From Clostridium lundense DSM 17049 (GTDB lineage: Bacteria > Bacillota > Clostridia > Clostridiales > Clostridiaceae), in the NCBI RefSeq assembly GCF_000619945.1, contig NZ_JHVC01000028.1:1-42089 (forward strand): DNA of 42,089 nucleotides, written 5' to 3'. The notes under the pieces are model-generated. The model was not told where the DNA came from, ran no database searches, and was given only the letters and a program-made list of their open reading frames with translations. A program made the position numbers and the translations under genes. Shown here one piece after another: positions 1-7,868 of the stretch (positions are counted from its first letter, which is position 1; each line of letters opens with the position of its first letter).

Positions 1-135
1 CCAAGTGATACTGCATTAATGAAAGCTTTGTACTTAGCAACATTTGAAGCTACGAAAAAGTGGACTATGCCTCTTCGTAATTGGGGAAAAGTATATGGTG
101 AGTTATCAATAATGTTTGAAGGAAGACTTTTTTAA
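1..135 (+). CDS. IS256-family transposase, C-terminal fragment
   Basis: The frame is open from base 1 and ends at TAA 133-135. The 44 residues include the motifs ALMKALYLAT, KKWT and RNWGKVYGEL and end FEGRLF. This is the usual carboxy end of IS256-type (mutator superfamily, DDE) transposases. The start and catalytic core lie outside the window. It is the same family as the transposase that begins at 41881. Confidence 0.85.
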   Translation, partial: PSDTALMKALYLATFEATKKWTMPLRNWGKVYGELSIMFEGRLF

Positions 136-153
136 TTAAGCCTACGGCCAAAA

Positions 154-182
154 AAACACGCCCTTCCCTAGGGTGTTCTTGA
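154..182 (+). terminator. Hairpin after the IS256 transposase
   Basis: AACACGCCCT pairs imperfectly with AGGGTGTT across a short loop and is followed by a short T-containing tail. It lies about 20 bases after the transposase stop and probably ends that transcript. The U tract is weak. Confidence 0.45.
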
Positions 183-215
183 CATGCAATTCATTGTTAA
201 TTATATTGTAATTAA

Positions 216-245
216 GGCATGGAGTTTTACCATGACCTCCATGCC
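216..245. repeat. Perfect 9-bp inverted repeat inside the IS256 end
   Basis: GGCATGGAG (216-224) and CTCCATGCC (237-245) are exact reverse complements around a 12-base loop, just inside the terminal repeat. It could act as a bidirectional terminator protecting the element from outside transcription, or as a structural element of the IS end. Confidence 0.6.
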
Positions 246-296
246 TATAAAATAATTATCATAGAAAGCTATTTACAGAAAAACTTTCACACACTC

Positions 297-471
297 ATAA
301 ATTTTAACATCATCTGTAGATTTCATCATACCAATCTCCCCCAATCCTAAAAAGTAGCGGTCGAAAGGGTTTGTTTTTGTACGAAGAACGACAGGCTTAG
401 GCTTTTTTCGGTATTCACTTGGAGTTACACTATATGTTCCTTTGAAAGCTCTAGTAAAAGCTTCATGTGAC
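297..471 (-). pseudogene. AraC-family regulator remnant (HTH second half plus start of effector domain)
   Basis: A continuous 89-codon minus-strand frame (542 down to 273) is a chimera. Its middle part reads EAFTRAFKGTYSVTPSEYR, the typical second helix-turn-helix of AraC/XylS regulators. It is followed by a linker and the residues PFDRYFLGLGEIGMM, as in AraC proteins with a GyrI-like effector domain. The last AraC codon outside the IS is at 297-299; the remaining seven codons are encoded by the IS256 terminal repeat. The upstream part of the regulator is replaced by an IS3 end. The gene is therefore broken on both sides and should not be functional. Confidence 0.75.
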
Positions 472-594
472 CCTTTACCAGATAAATAATCTTTAATGGT
501 TTTGCATTTTTCTTCAAATGATATTTTCGCTTTTCTACCCATAAAATATGCTTCTCCTCGCGATAAACAGTTTTATTATTTAAACTGTCTATCA
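472..594 (-). mobile_element. IS3-family (IS150-like) left-end remnant with start of orfA
   Basis: Reading the minus strand from 594, there is a probable terminal sequence (TGATAGACAGTTT), a GAGGAG ribosome-binding site and an ATG at 542. The ATG opens MGRKAKISFEEKCKTIKDYL, the N-terminus of an IS3-group OrfA helix-turn-helix protein. After about 23 codons the frame passes without a stop into AraC sequence. Only this end survives. A separate orfB piece of an IS3-family element lies at 24962-25303. Confidence 0.65.
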
Positions 595-824
595 TAAGGG
601 AAGTATATCAAATTCTGATACGGTTTTTTTATTTATTGATAAAGTAATATTATCAAGATGCAAGACTAAAGGTTTTAATGTTTAATTATATAGAAATATA
701 AAAAATACGTAAAATTATATATGTTGATTTTTATTTTAGTTTGTGGTAAATATAGCTATAGGGGTATTTACAATTTTTGGAATATACCTATAAAAAATAT
801 AAAATGAGAAGGGTGGTAATAACA

Positions 825-2282
825 ATGAAAGAAGTACTTAAAGATGTACAACCAGTTGAAGTATTTAAATACTTTGAAAAGCTATCACAGATTCCAAGAG
901 GGTCTGGAAATGAAAAAGGGATTAGCGATTATTTAGTATCCTTTGCTAAAGATCATAATCTAGAATATGTTCAGGACTCTGCATTAAATGTTGTTATAAA
1001 AAAGAAAGCAACATCTGGATATGAAAACAGTCCTGCTATTGTTTTGCAAGGTCATATGGATATGGTGTGTGAAAAAAATATAGATATAGAACATGATTTT
1101 ACTAAGGATCCGCTAAAGTTAAGAATAATTGATGACATGATATATGCAACTGGCACAACTTTGGGAGCAGATAATGGAATTGCGGTTGCAATGGGACTAG
1201 CAATTTTGGCTTCTAATGAATATCAACATCCGGCAATAGAATTGCTTGTTACCACTTCAGAAGAAACAGGAATGGATGGAGCAATCGCATTAGAACCTAA
1301 AAATATAGAAGGAAGAACAATTATTAACATAGACTCCGAAGAAGAAGGTACGCTATTAGTGAGCTGTGCTGGTGGAGTTACAGTTAAAACAACAATTCCT
1401 GCAGTATGGGAAGCAATAGATGAAAACCTTGTTCCATATATAATTAGAATAAGAGGCTTAAAAGGTGGACATTCTGGAATGGAAATAGATAAAGGAAGAG
1501 GGAACTCTAATAAATTAATGGGTCGTATACTTATGTCTATTTTATCTGAAATAGATTTTAGACTCAGTTCATTAAACGGTGGATCTAAGCACAATGCTAT
1601 TCCACGTGAGACAGATGCTGTTATCTTAGTAAGAGCCGAGGACAAAGCTTTAGTTGAGCAAAAAATATCTGAGTGTGAAGAATTATTTAAAACTGAATTG
1701 AGAACACCAGATCCTGATGTAAGAGTAGAATTTGAAGTTTTACCTACCTTGCATTCGGAAATGCTTTCAAAAGAATCAACTAATAATGTAGTTAACTACT
1801 TATACTTAGTTATAAATGGGGTAACTTCCATGAGCATGGATATTAGGGGGTTAGTACAAAGCTCCTTGAATCTCGGAATAATTTTTACTCATAAAGATTC
1901 CGTAGAATTCATAACCTCAATCAGAAGTTCCGTTAGAAGTTTAAAGAACGAATTATATAATAGATTAGCTGTAACGGCTAAATTGAATGGCGGAAGTGTT
2001 GTTGCTGAATCTGGTTACCCTGAATGGGCATATAATCCTGATTCAAAAATAAGAACAATTTTTGAAGATATATATGAAAAAATGTACAAAAAGAAACCTC
2101 ATATAACTGCAATTCATGCTGGGCTTGAGTGCGGACTGTTTGCAGAAAAATTTGACCAAATAGATGCTATTTCTTTTGGACCAAATCTATATGATGTTCA
2201 CACTCCAAATGAACATATGAGTATTTCTTCAGTTCAGAGGACCTGGGAATACTTATTGGAAGTATTAAAGAATTTAAAATAA
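825..2282 (+). CDS. pepD: Aminoacyl-histidine dipeptidase (M20C, PepD)
   Basis: This is a cytosolic di-zinc dipeptidase of the PepD/carnosinase type that cleaves Xaa-His and other dipeptides. Its 485 residues match the usual family length. Visible metal and catalytic motifs are GHMDMVCEK (H77, D79), GADNG (D116), the SEETG pair E146/E147, NIDSEEEG, and VHTPNEH near the end (H459). The ATG at 825 was chosen over an upstream in-frame TTG at 777 because GGGTGG lies just before it and family homology begins there. It is monocistronic and ends in a strong terminator. The peptide transporter that follows suggests peptide scavenging. The family call is firm; substrate range is inferred. Confidence 0.93.
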   Translation: MKEVLKDVQPVEVFKYFEKLSQIPRGSGNEKGISDYLVSFAKDHNLEYVQDSALNVVIKKKATSGYENSPAIVLQGHMDMVCEKNIDIEHDFTKDPLKLRIIDDMIYATGTTLGADNGIAVAMGLAILASNEYQHPAIELLVTTSEETGMDGAIALEPKNIEGRTIINIDSEEEGTLLVSCAGGVTVKTTIPAVWEAIDENLVPYIIRIRGLKGGHSGMEIDKGRGNSNKLMGRILMSILSEIDFRLSSLNGGSKHNAIPRETDAVILVRAEDKALVEQKISECEELFKTELRTPDPDVRVEFEVLPTLHSEMLSKESTNNVVNYLYLVINGVTSMSMDIRGLVQSSLNLGIIFTHKDSVEFITSIRSSVRSLKNELYNRLAVTAKLNGGSVVAESGYPEWAYNPDSKIRTIFEDIYEKMYKKKPHITAIHAGLECGLFAEKFDQIDAISFGPNLYDVHTPNEHMSISSVQRTWEYLLEVLKNLK

Positions 2283-2343
2283 GGAACATTTAAATAAGTC
2301 AGTATGCTAGGCTATTTATTTTAATATGCCTAATTAAATGTTT

Positions 2344-2374
2344 GGACCAAAGATTTTGATCTTTGGTCCTTATA
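2344..2374 (+). terminator. Rho-independent terminator after pepD
   Basis: GGACCAAAGAT (2344-2354) and ATCTTTGGTCC (2359-2369) form a perfect 11-bp stem with a 4-base loop, followed by TTATAATTTATTT. It separates pepD from the transporter. Confidence 0.85.
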
Positions 2375-2457
2375 ATTTATTTCATTGCAATCAAATAAGT
2401 GAAAAAATTTATATTTTAAAATATTTTAAAAGCACTATATTTTATTGGAAATTATGT

Positions 2458-2487
2458 TATAATATGTATATATAATACATTAGGAGG
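2458..2487 (+). promoter_or_regulatory. Probable -10 and strong RBS for the OPT gene
   Basis: TATAAT at 2458-2463 lies 34 bases before the ATG, and AGGAGG (2482-2487) is ideally spaced. I see no convincing -35 hexamer 16-18 bases upstream, so the promoter may be weak or regulated. Confidence 0.45.
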
Positions 2488-2491
2488 ATAT

Positions 2492-4414
2492 ATGGTGAAT
2501 AAAAAGTTATCTAAATATGCATATGGTGGGGTAGCTGGTAAAGACTACGTACCTTACGTTTCTAGTGGTTCTAAATCTGGTGGAAACGGTGTCGTATTGA
2601 TAATTGGTATCATCTTGGCTGCTTTGTTCGCAGCATCTACTGCCTATTCGGGTATGAAATCAGGTCTTACAGTTGCAGCTGGTATACCTGGTTCTATACT
2701 AGGTTCCGCTCTTATAGCTGTATTTTCTAAACAAAAAGGTATTCTTGGTAAAAACTTAATTCAAGGTATGTCAAGTGGTGCAGAATCTGTTGCTAGTGGT
2801 ATAATATTTGTTTTACCAGCAATTCTATTAATAGGTTCTAAAGTTACTTTCTTAGAAGGTTTTGCTGTTGGTGTAGGTGGAGTTTTATTCGGTATAGGAA
2901 TAGCTTCTCTTGTTCACAATTACTTAATGGTTGAAGAACACGGTAAATTAATGTACCCTGAGTCAATGGCTATAGCTGAAACACTTGTTGCTTCAGAAGG
3001 TGCTGGAGAATCAATGAAGTACATGGGAATCGGGTTTGGAATAGGCGGTATTATAACTGTTGTAACTAGTTCATTTTTAAATGTAGCTAACAACGTTATA
3101 AGTTATGTAAACGAAACCTTCTACAAGTGGAAATTTGAAGTTGAAGTCAATCCACTATTATTAGGTATAGGATATATAGTTGGTTTAGAGGTTTCTTTAA
3201 CTATGTTTGCTGGTTCTATATTATCTAACTTCTGTATTATGCCTTTAATAGGTTACTTCGCTGCTCTTGCACAAGATGGTGCAGCTGTATGGAATAATCC
3301 GAGTGTTGCTATAAACGCTATGCAGGTTAAACACATAGCTGGTAGTTATGTAAAATATATCGGTGCTGGAGTGATGCTTTCTGGTGGTTTAATAGGTGCT
3401 GTAAGGCTTATACCTACAATAGTATCTTCCATAAAAGAAACTATTAATGCTAAGTCTTCAAATAGTGGTGAGGGTTCATCTGCTGGAAACATAATATTAC
3501 TTGGTGGTATAGTAATATGTTTCATAGGCGGTTTCTTGATATCTGGTGGTAATATATTAATGGCAATAGCTGCTTCTATTTTATCATTATTCTTATCATT
3601 ACTATTTGTTATAGTTTCTGGTCGTTTAACAGGTACTATAGGAACTTCGAACCTTCCTGTATCTGGTATGACTATAGCTTCTATAGTTGTTGTAACATTA
3701 TTATTCGTTGCAATGGGATGGAAAAATCCTGAAAGCAACAAATCATTACTTTTATTTGGTACATTTATAGTTACTGCTATAGCTATGGCTGGTGGTTATT
3801 CTCAATCACAAAAAGTTACTTTCATAATAGGTGGCGACAAAAATGAAATGCAAAAATACTTTGCTATAGCTGGTATAGTTGGTGTTACAGTAGTTGTTGG
3901 TACTATATTATTACTTTCTAACCAACTTGCAATGACTGGTGATAACGTTCCATTTGCACTACCTCAAGCTAACTTAATGTCAACATTAACTGCTGGTATA
4001 ATGTCAGGTAAATTACCTTGGGTTATGATAATTGCTGGTGCTGTTATGGGAGTTGTTTTATTCTTATTAAACCTTCCTGTAATGACAGTTGCTATAGGAT
4101 TCTATTTACCAATATCTACAACTTCTATAATACTAATAGGTGCATTAGTTCGTTTATTTGTAGAAAGAACTTCTAAATCTGAAAAAGAAAAAGAAGTTAA
4201 AATTTCTAATGGTATAAGTTTATCATCTGGACTTGTTGCTGGTGGTTCTATAATAGGACTTATAGGTATAATATTCCAAGTAACAGAGGTTATAAAAGGA
4301 TCTGGACCAAGTGGATTCGTTGCTTCTAATGGAATGGCATTTTTAATATTAGTAGGTCTTATAATAGCTACTATAATACCTATAATGAACAGTAAGGTAA
4401 AAAATGATGAATAA
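2492..4414 (+). CDS. OPT-family oligopeptide transporter
   Basis: This 640-residue integral membrane protein belongs to the OPT (oligopeptide transporter) superfamily, which imports small peptides or metal-ligand conjugates with a cation gradient. About 14-16 hydrophobic segments are visible. The first follows a hydrophilic, glycine-rich 30-residue N-terminus and contains TAYSGMKSGLTVAAGIPGS, the conserved first-repeat motif. A second signature region, PLLLGIGYIVG...IGYFA, lies mid-protein. The gene leans on GGT, GCT, TCT, AAC and ATA codons, which suggests high expression. It overlaps the downstream PqqD-like gene by 11 bases, so the two are probably translationally coupled. The substrate cannot be read from sequence. 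Confidence 0.9.
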   Translation: MVNKKLSKYAYGGVAGKDYVPYVSSGSKSGGNGVVLIIGIILAALFAASTAYSGMKSGLTVAAGIPGSILGSALIAVFSKQKGILGKNLIQGMSSGAESVASGIIFVLPAILLIGSKVTFLEGFAVGVGGVLFGIGIASLVHNYLMVEEHGKLMYPESMAIAETLVASEGAGESMKYMGIGFGIGGIITVVTSSFLNVANNVISYVNETFYKWKFEVEVNPLLLGIGYIVGLEVSLTMFAGSILSNFCIMPLIGYFAALAQDGAAVWNNPSVAINAMQVKHIAGSYVKYIGAGVMLSGGLIGAVRLIPTIVSSIKETINAKSSNSGEGSSAGNIILLGGIVICFIGGFLISGGNILMAIAASILSLFLSLLFVIVSGRLTGTIGTSNLPVSGMTIASIVVVTLLFVAMGWKNPESNKSLLLFGTFIVTAIAMAGGYSQSQKVTFIIGGDKNEMQKYFAIAGIVGVTVVVGTILLLSNQLAMTGDNVPFALPQANLMSTLTAGIMSGKLPWVMIIAGAVMGVVLFLLNLPVMTVAIGFYLPISTTSIILIGALVRLFVERTSKSEKEKEVKISNGISLSSGLVAGGSIIGLIGIIFQVTEVIKGSGPSGFVASNGMAFLILVGLIIATIIPIMNSKVKNDE

Positions 4415-4754
4415 TAACGAAGAGGTCTTAAGCATAATATTTAAAGTATCTGATAGTTTAGAATATGAAGTAGATAAGGACAATATTGTGACAATACTTG
4501 AAAAACAAGATCACAAGATCCAAAACTTCTTTAGAAAACTTAAATTTAGAATTCCAGAATATAAAAGAATTTCCATGGATGAGTATGGAAGTTATGTATT
4601 TTTGCAAATAAATGGCAAGAAAACTGTAAAAGATATTGGAGAAAATCTAGAAGCAAAGTATGGTGATAAAACTCATCCACTTTATGAAAGATTATTGTTG
4701 TTCTTAAACCATATTGACGTTAATTGTCACTATATAGAAAAAATAAATTTCTAA
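4404..4754 (+). CDS. PqqD-like RRE-domain protein coupled to the OPT transporter
   Basis: This is a 116-residue soluble protein. Its C-terminal two thirds (ISMDEYGSYVFLQING, then KTVKDIGENLEAKYGD) match the PqqD fold: a winged-helix RRE that in RiPP pathways binds leader peptides. The start ATGATG lies inside the OPT gene behind AAGG, with an 11-base overlap. No radical SAM enzyme, protease or precursor peptide is visible nearby, so this is not an obvious RiPP cluster. A role as peptide-binding partner or regulator of the OPT protein is an inference from coupling. The family call is fairly confident; function is unknown. Confidence 0.75.
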   Translation: MMNNNEEVLSIIFKVSDSLEYEVDKDNIVTILEKQDHKIQNFFRKLKFRIPEYKRISMDEYGSYVFLQINGKKTVKDIGENLEAKYGDKTHPLYERLLLFLNHIDVNCHYIEKINF

Positions 4755-4758
4755 TACA

Positions 4759-4795
4759 AAAGATGGCACTACATTGTAGTTGCCATCTTTATATG
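4759..4795 (+). terminator. Terminator after the OPT-PqqD operon
   Basis: AAAGATGGC (4760-4768) pairs with GCCATCTTT (4783-4791), extended inward by ACTACA/TGTAGT, with a short T-rich tail. It closes the two-gene unit. Confidence 0.75.
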
Positions 4796-4887
4796 AGTAA
4801 CAAGCTTCATAGGCTATACTTAGAAATGGAAGCTTAAAAAGTTTATTGAAGAAAAGATAAAAACAAGAGTTGTAAAAAAGGTTAATA

Positions 4888-4916
4888 TTTACAAATTTGG
4901 AATCATATGGTATTAT
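4888..4916 (+). promoter_or_regulatory. Sigma-A type promoter of the cbiMQO operon
   Basis: TTTACA (4888-4893), a 17-base spacer and TATTAT (4911-4916) each differ from consensus by one base. The predicted start near 4923 gives a leader of about 134 bases before cbiM. Confidence 0.7.
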
Positions 4917-4920
4917 AAGC

Positions 4921-5034
4921 TTGTATGCTACGAGAGTATACATTTCATTTTAATAAACACATTATTCTTGATTAATAACCACGAAGGTTGATTGCTGTAG
5001 GCAGTTATCAATTTTTGTGGTTTTATTTTTTGTT
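4921..5034 (+). promoter_or_regulatory. Structured cbiM leader with terminator-like hairpin
   Basis: Two hairpins follow the promoter. The first is TGTATGCT...AGTATACA at 4922-4943. The second runs from AACCACGAA (4977-4985) to TTTTGTGGTTTT (5013-5024), contains an inner TTGAT/ATCAA stem, and ends in TTTTATTTTTTG. It stands 23 bases before the cbiM ribosome-binding region and resembles an attenuator. I do not recognise a cobalamin or NiCo riboswitch core. Metal-responsive control is therefore a hypothesis. Confidence 0.5.
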
Positions 5035-5056
5035 AAATTTTAGAGGAGGGGATAAA

Positions 5057-6055
5057 ATGCATATTCCAGAAAATTATTTAAGTCCAGCTACCTGTGCTGT
5101 AATGGGAGCTGTAATGATTCCAATTTGGACAAAGTCAATTAAAAAGGTAAAAAGTGAGGTTAGTAAAAAGAAAATGCCACTTATGGGAATAGGGGCATCA
5201 CTTTCATTTTTAACAATGATGTTTAATGTTCCATTACCTGGAGGAACAACTGGTCATGCTGTTGGTGGAACATTATTAGCTATTCTTTTAGGACCTGAAT
5301 CAGCTTGTATTTCTATAACTATTGCACTTCTACTTCAAGCTCTATTATTTGGAGATGGTGGTGTCTTAGCTTTTGGAGCAAATTGTTTTAATATAGCATT
5401 CGTTATTCCATTTGCAGGATATTATATTTATAAGTTTTTACAAGAAAGAATCAAGGGAGAAAAAGGGGAATATATTTCAACTTTCATTGCTTCATACTTA
5501 GCTTTAAACGTTGGTGCTTTATGTGCTTCAATAGAGTTTGGTATACAGCCATTGCTATTTAAAGATGCATTAGGAATGCCACTATATTGTCCATATCCAT
5601 TATCAATCTCAATCCCTTCAATGCTTGTTCCACACCTTGCAGTTGCAGGTGTTATAGAAGCAATTATTACACTTGGGGTATTGGGTTTTGTAAAGAAAGT
5701 TTCACCTGGTATTATATACGAAGACTCTACTGCGAAAAGGAAACCTATATATGTTTTAATAATTGCATTAATATGTTTATCGCCTATTGGTTTATTAGCT
5801 TCAGGTACAGCTTGGGGAGAATGGGGAGCTGATGAGATAAGTTCTGTGACTACAGGTGGTAAAGCATTAGGATTTATACCTAAAGGTATGGAAAATGGAT
5901 TTAGCCTTAGTGCATTAATGCCAGATTATTCAGTTGAAGGACTACCAGATTATTTTGGGTATATTTTATCAGCAGTTGCAGGAGTTGCCATACTTTTAAT
6001 AGTATTTAGAGTGATAGCAAATATGAGAAAAGGTATCAACAGTGTGAACAGATAA
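5057..6055 (+). CDS. cbiM: ECF cobalt/nickel transporter substrate-binding protein CbiM with fused C-terminal domain
   Basis: This is the metal-binding membrane component of an energy-coupling-factor transporter for Co2+ or Ni2+. It begins MHIPENYLSP, the CbiM/NikM N-terminus in which the amino group and His2 bind the metal; the conserved PLPGGTTGHAVGG block follows near residues 60-75. After the usual ~220-residue core there is an extra segment (about 230-332) with two more membrane spans. This segment may replace the separate CbiN subunit, which is absent here. The ATG at 5057 behind GGAGGGG is preferred over a TTG at 4988 in the leader, because His2 must be adjacent to the start. Cobalt versus nickel cannot be decided. 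Confidence 0.9.
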   Translation: MHIPENYLSPATCAVMGAVMIPIWTKSIKKVKSEVSKKKMPLMGIGASLSFLTMMFNVPLPGGTTGHAVGGTLLAILLGPESACISITIALLLQALLFGDGGVLAFGANCFNIAFVIPFAGYYIYKFLQERIKGEKGEYISTFIASYLALNVGALCASIEFGIQPLLFKDALGMPLYCPYPLSISIPSMLVPHLAVAGVIEAIITLGVLGFVKKVSPGIIYEDSTAKRKPIYVLIIALICLSPIGLLASGTAWGEWGADEISSVTTGGKALGFIPKGMENGFSLSALMPDYSVEGLPDYFGYILSAVAGVAILLIVFRVIANMRKGINSVNR

Positions 6056-6078
6056 CCTAAAAAGAGAGGATGTTATAA

Positions 6079-6873
6079 ATGCCAGAATGGCTTTTAAAAA
6101 AAGATAACTATATACCTCAAAAGGATAAGGATGCTTTTATTAATAAGAGCATCCTATCTATGTTTGAGGTACTTACAAGATTTAGATTACAAACAGAATA
6201 TAGAGCTAATAAACTTGGAATTAATGCAGTACTTAAACTTATTACAACATTTGTGCTAGTTATTTTTGTTTCTTTGACTAAGAGTTTTACTTTTGTTTTA
6301 ATTAGTAATGTACTTTTGCTTGTGTTAATTAATTTTTTAAGTATTAATGAAATAAAATATATATTGAAAGTTAGTTTCGTAGTAGCAATATTTACTTTAA
6401 TTATTCTATTACCATCAGTTTTTTGGGGATACGGTAATAATGCTTTAATGATTACTTTAAAGGTTTTAGTTTCCGTTGGGTCAGTTAATATATTAGCTTG
6501 CACAACCCAATGGAATGACCTAATAAGAGCTTTAAAAGTATTTCATGTGCCTGACATGTTTATTTTTGTACTTGATATAACAATAAAGTATATAATGGTA
6601 TTAGGGGAGTTTTCCTTAAGTATGGTTTATGCACTTAAATTAAGATCTGTTGGTAGAAGTGATAATAAGAATGCATCTCTTTCAGGAATAGTGGGAACGA
6701 TGTTCATAAAGTCAAAGGAAGCAGCAGAAGAAATGTATGGAGCAATGGAATGCAGAGGATATACAGGTGAATATAAAGTATATAACAAATTTAAATTTAG
6801 ATTAGCTGATTATATCTGTATCTTAGCTAATGCATTATTTATAATAACATATTTTTATTTTGATAGGGTGTGA
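6079..6873 (+). CDS. cbiQ: ECF transporter transmembrane component CbiQ
   Basis: This 264-residue T component couples CbiM to the ATPase. Roughly five hydrophobic spans are visible (residues 50-95, 100-150, 165-185 and 240-262). The two cytoplasmic coupling-helix motifs appear as ALKLRSVGRS and, further on, AMECRGYTG (the ARG-type box). It follows cbiM after 23 bases with its own AGAGAGGA site, and its end lies only 4 bases before the cbiO start. Assignment rests on motifs plus operon context. Confidence 0.88.
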   Translation: MPEWLLKKDNYIPQKDKDAFINKSILSMFEVLTRFRLQTEYRANKLGINAVLKLITTFVLVIFVSLTKSFTFVLISNVLLLVLINFLSINEIKYILKVSFVVAIFTLIILLPSVFWGYGNNALMITLKVLVSVGSVNILACTTQWNDLIRALKVFHVPDMFIFVLDITIKYIMVLGEFSLSMVYALKLRSVGRSDNKNASLSGIVGTMFIKSKEAAEEMYGAMECRGYTGEYKVYNKFKFRLADYICILANALFIITYFYFDRV

Positions 6874-6877
6874 TTTT

Positions 6878-7606
6878 ATGATTGATATAAAAAATGTTTC
6901 CTATTCATATGATCAGAACGCTGAAGCATTAAAAAATATAGATTTACATGTTCAGGAGGGGGAAGCCATTGCTTTGATAGGGGTAAATGGCAGTGGAAAG
7001 TCTACGTTAATGAAATTGATTAATGGTTTAATATCTCCACAGCAAGGGGGATACTTTTTTGAAGGCGAAGAAATAACTTATAAGAAATTGCAGAAAGAAA
7101 AATTTTCAAAAGCATTTCATAAAAAAATAGGCTTTGTTTTTCAAAATTCAGAAGTACAGCTTTTCTGTTCCAATGTTTATGATGAAATAGCATTTGGACC
7201 AAGACAAATGGGAATGACTGAAGAAGAAGTTGAAAAACGAGTAAATGATACTTTAAAACTATTGAAAATTGAGGAATTAAGGAATAGACAACCATATCAT
7301 TTGAGTGGTGGAGAAAAGAAGAAAGTATCAATAGCCACTGTAGTGGTTCTAAATCCAGATGTATATATCTTTGATGAGCCGATGAATGGACTGGACCCTA
7401 GAACCAAAAGGTTTTTAAAAGAATTCATGATTAACATAAATAATGCTGGAAAAACTATTTTATGTTCTACACATGACTTTGAATACATAAACGGAATATT
7501 TAAAAGAGCAATAGTATTTTCAAAAGACCATTCAATCATTAGGGATGCTAATTATGATGAAATAATGAGCGATACTGGATTCCTATATGATAATAACATT
7601 ATTTAA
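6878..7606 (+). CDS. cbiO: ECF transporter ATPase CbiO
   Basis: This 242-residue ABC ATPase powers the CbiMQO metal importer. It shows the Walker A motif GVNGSGKST, a Q-loop region FVFQNSEVQLF typical of ECF ATPases, the signature LSGGEKKKVSIA, Walker B VYIFDEPMNGLDP and a switch histidine in STHD. The start is the ATG at 6878 (MIDIKNVSYSY), preceded by TAGGGTG, rather than an upstream codon at 6860 inside cbiQ. It is the last gene of the operon; a hairpin repeat 50 bases downstream probably ends transcription. Confidence 0.92.
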   Translation: MIDIKNVSYSYDQNAEALKNIDLHVQEGEAIALIGVNGSGKSTLMKLINGLISPQQGGYFFEGEEITYKKLQKEKFSKAFHKKIGFVFQNSEVQLFCSNVYDEIAFGPRQMGMTEEEVEKRVNDTLKLLKIEELRNRQPYHLSGGEKKKVSIATVVVLNPDVYIFDEPMNGLDPRTKRFLKEFMININNAGKTILCSTHDFEYINGIFKRAIVFSKDHSIIRDANYDEIMSDTGFLYDNNII

Positions 7607-7654
7607 TAGTTATGGTAATAGAACATTGTAGTTGGTCATTTGAAAATGCTATGG

Positions 7655-7712
7655 AAAAACCTCACTTACAGTAGTTACGGTGAACCGTATCATAAGCAAG
7701 TGAGGTTTTTTA
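7655..7712. repeat. Palindromic repeat B, copy 1 (terminator-like)
   Basis: AAAACCTCACTT pairs with AAGTGAGGTTTTTT around an inner mini-palindrome ACGGTGAACCGT. A near copy lies at 25440-25497 and a right half at 18086-18118. Here it sits after cbiO and can serve as its terminator. Recurrence at unrelated loci, next to gene fragments each time, marks it as a dispersed element. Confidence 0.7.
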
Positions 7713-7749
7713 TAAAATTGGATGAAGTAATGGTGGTAAGGTAACCATC

Positions 7750-7797
7750 ACTTTCGCTATATTTATGACAGCCACGCCACGGATTCCACATTGCCAT
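7750..7797 (-). pseudogene. N-terminal scrap of a DUF5131 (Gp37/Gp68-like) protein
   Basis: On the minus strand an ATG at 7797, preceded by AGGTGGTG, opens MAMWNPWRGCHKYSES. This matches the conserved WNPWRGC...SEGC start of DUF5131 proteins, the group often annotated as phage Gp37/Gp68 family. Homology stops after about 16 codons, close to repeat B, so only a scrap remains. The intergenic stretch 7607-7868 holds nothing else I can recognise. Confidence 0.5.
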
Positions 7798-7868
7798 AGC
7801 AACACCACCTAAAATTTTCATTTGTCATAATTATATTGTTGAGTTTCTGAAGTGGTTAATTCGGCACT

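Larger units (their letters stand above)
1..296 (+). mobile_element. IS256-family insertion sequence, 3' end (cut by window edge)
   Basis: This holds the last 44 codons of a transposase, two hairpins and the right terminal inverted repeat. Read on the opposite strand, the terminal repeat (271-296) starts GAGTGTGTGAAAG, close to the GAGTCTGTGAAAA that begins the element at 41796. Both ends also share an inner AGCTTTCTATGATAA block, so the two elements are close relatives in the same orientation. The element ends at base 296, inside an AraC-type gene remnant. Confidence 0.85.

Noticed and set aside
1223..1645. 140-codon minus-strand frame inside pepD
   Set aside because: It lies opposite a well-conserved M20C gene, has no ribosome-binding site and its composition mirrors the sense codons; it is a shadow frame.
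3346..3741. 131-codon minus-strand frame inside the OPT gene
   Set aside because: Antisense to a strongly codon-biased membrane protein; the frame is open because of the sense-strand codon pattern.
4404..4754. RiPP biosynthetic cluster based on the PqqD-like protein
   Set aside because: No radical SAM enzyme, YcaO, peptidase or short precursor gene is visible nearby; the partner is an OPT transporter.
4704..4943. 79-codon minus-strand frame over the cbiM promoter
   Set aside because: No ribosome-binding site, low-complexity hydrophobic content and overlap with the terminator and promoter of flanking genes.
4988..5056. TTG-started 23-residue extension of CbiM
   Set aside because: It would bury the MHIPENYLSP metal-binding N-terminus and runs through the leader hairpin; the ATG at 5057 has an excellent ribosome-binding site.
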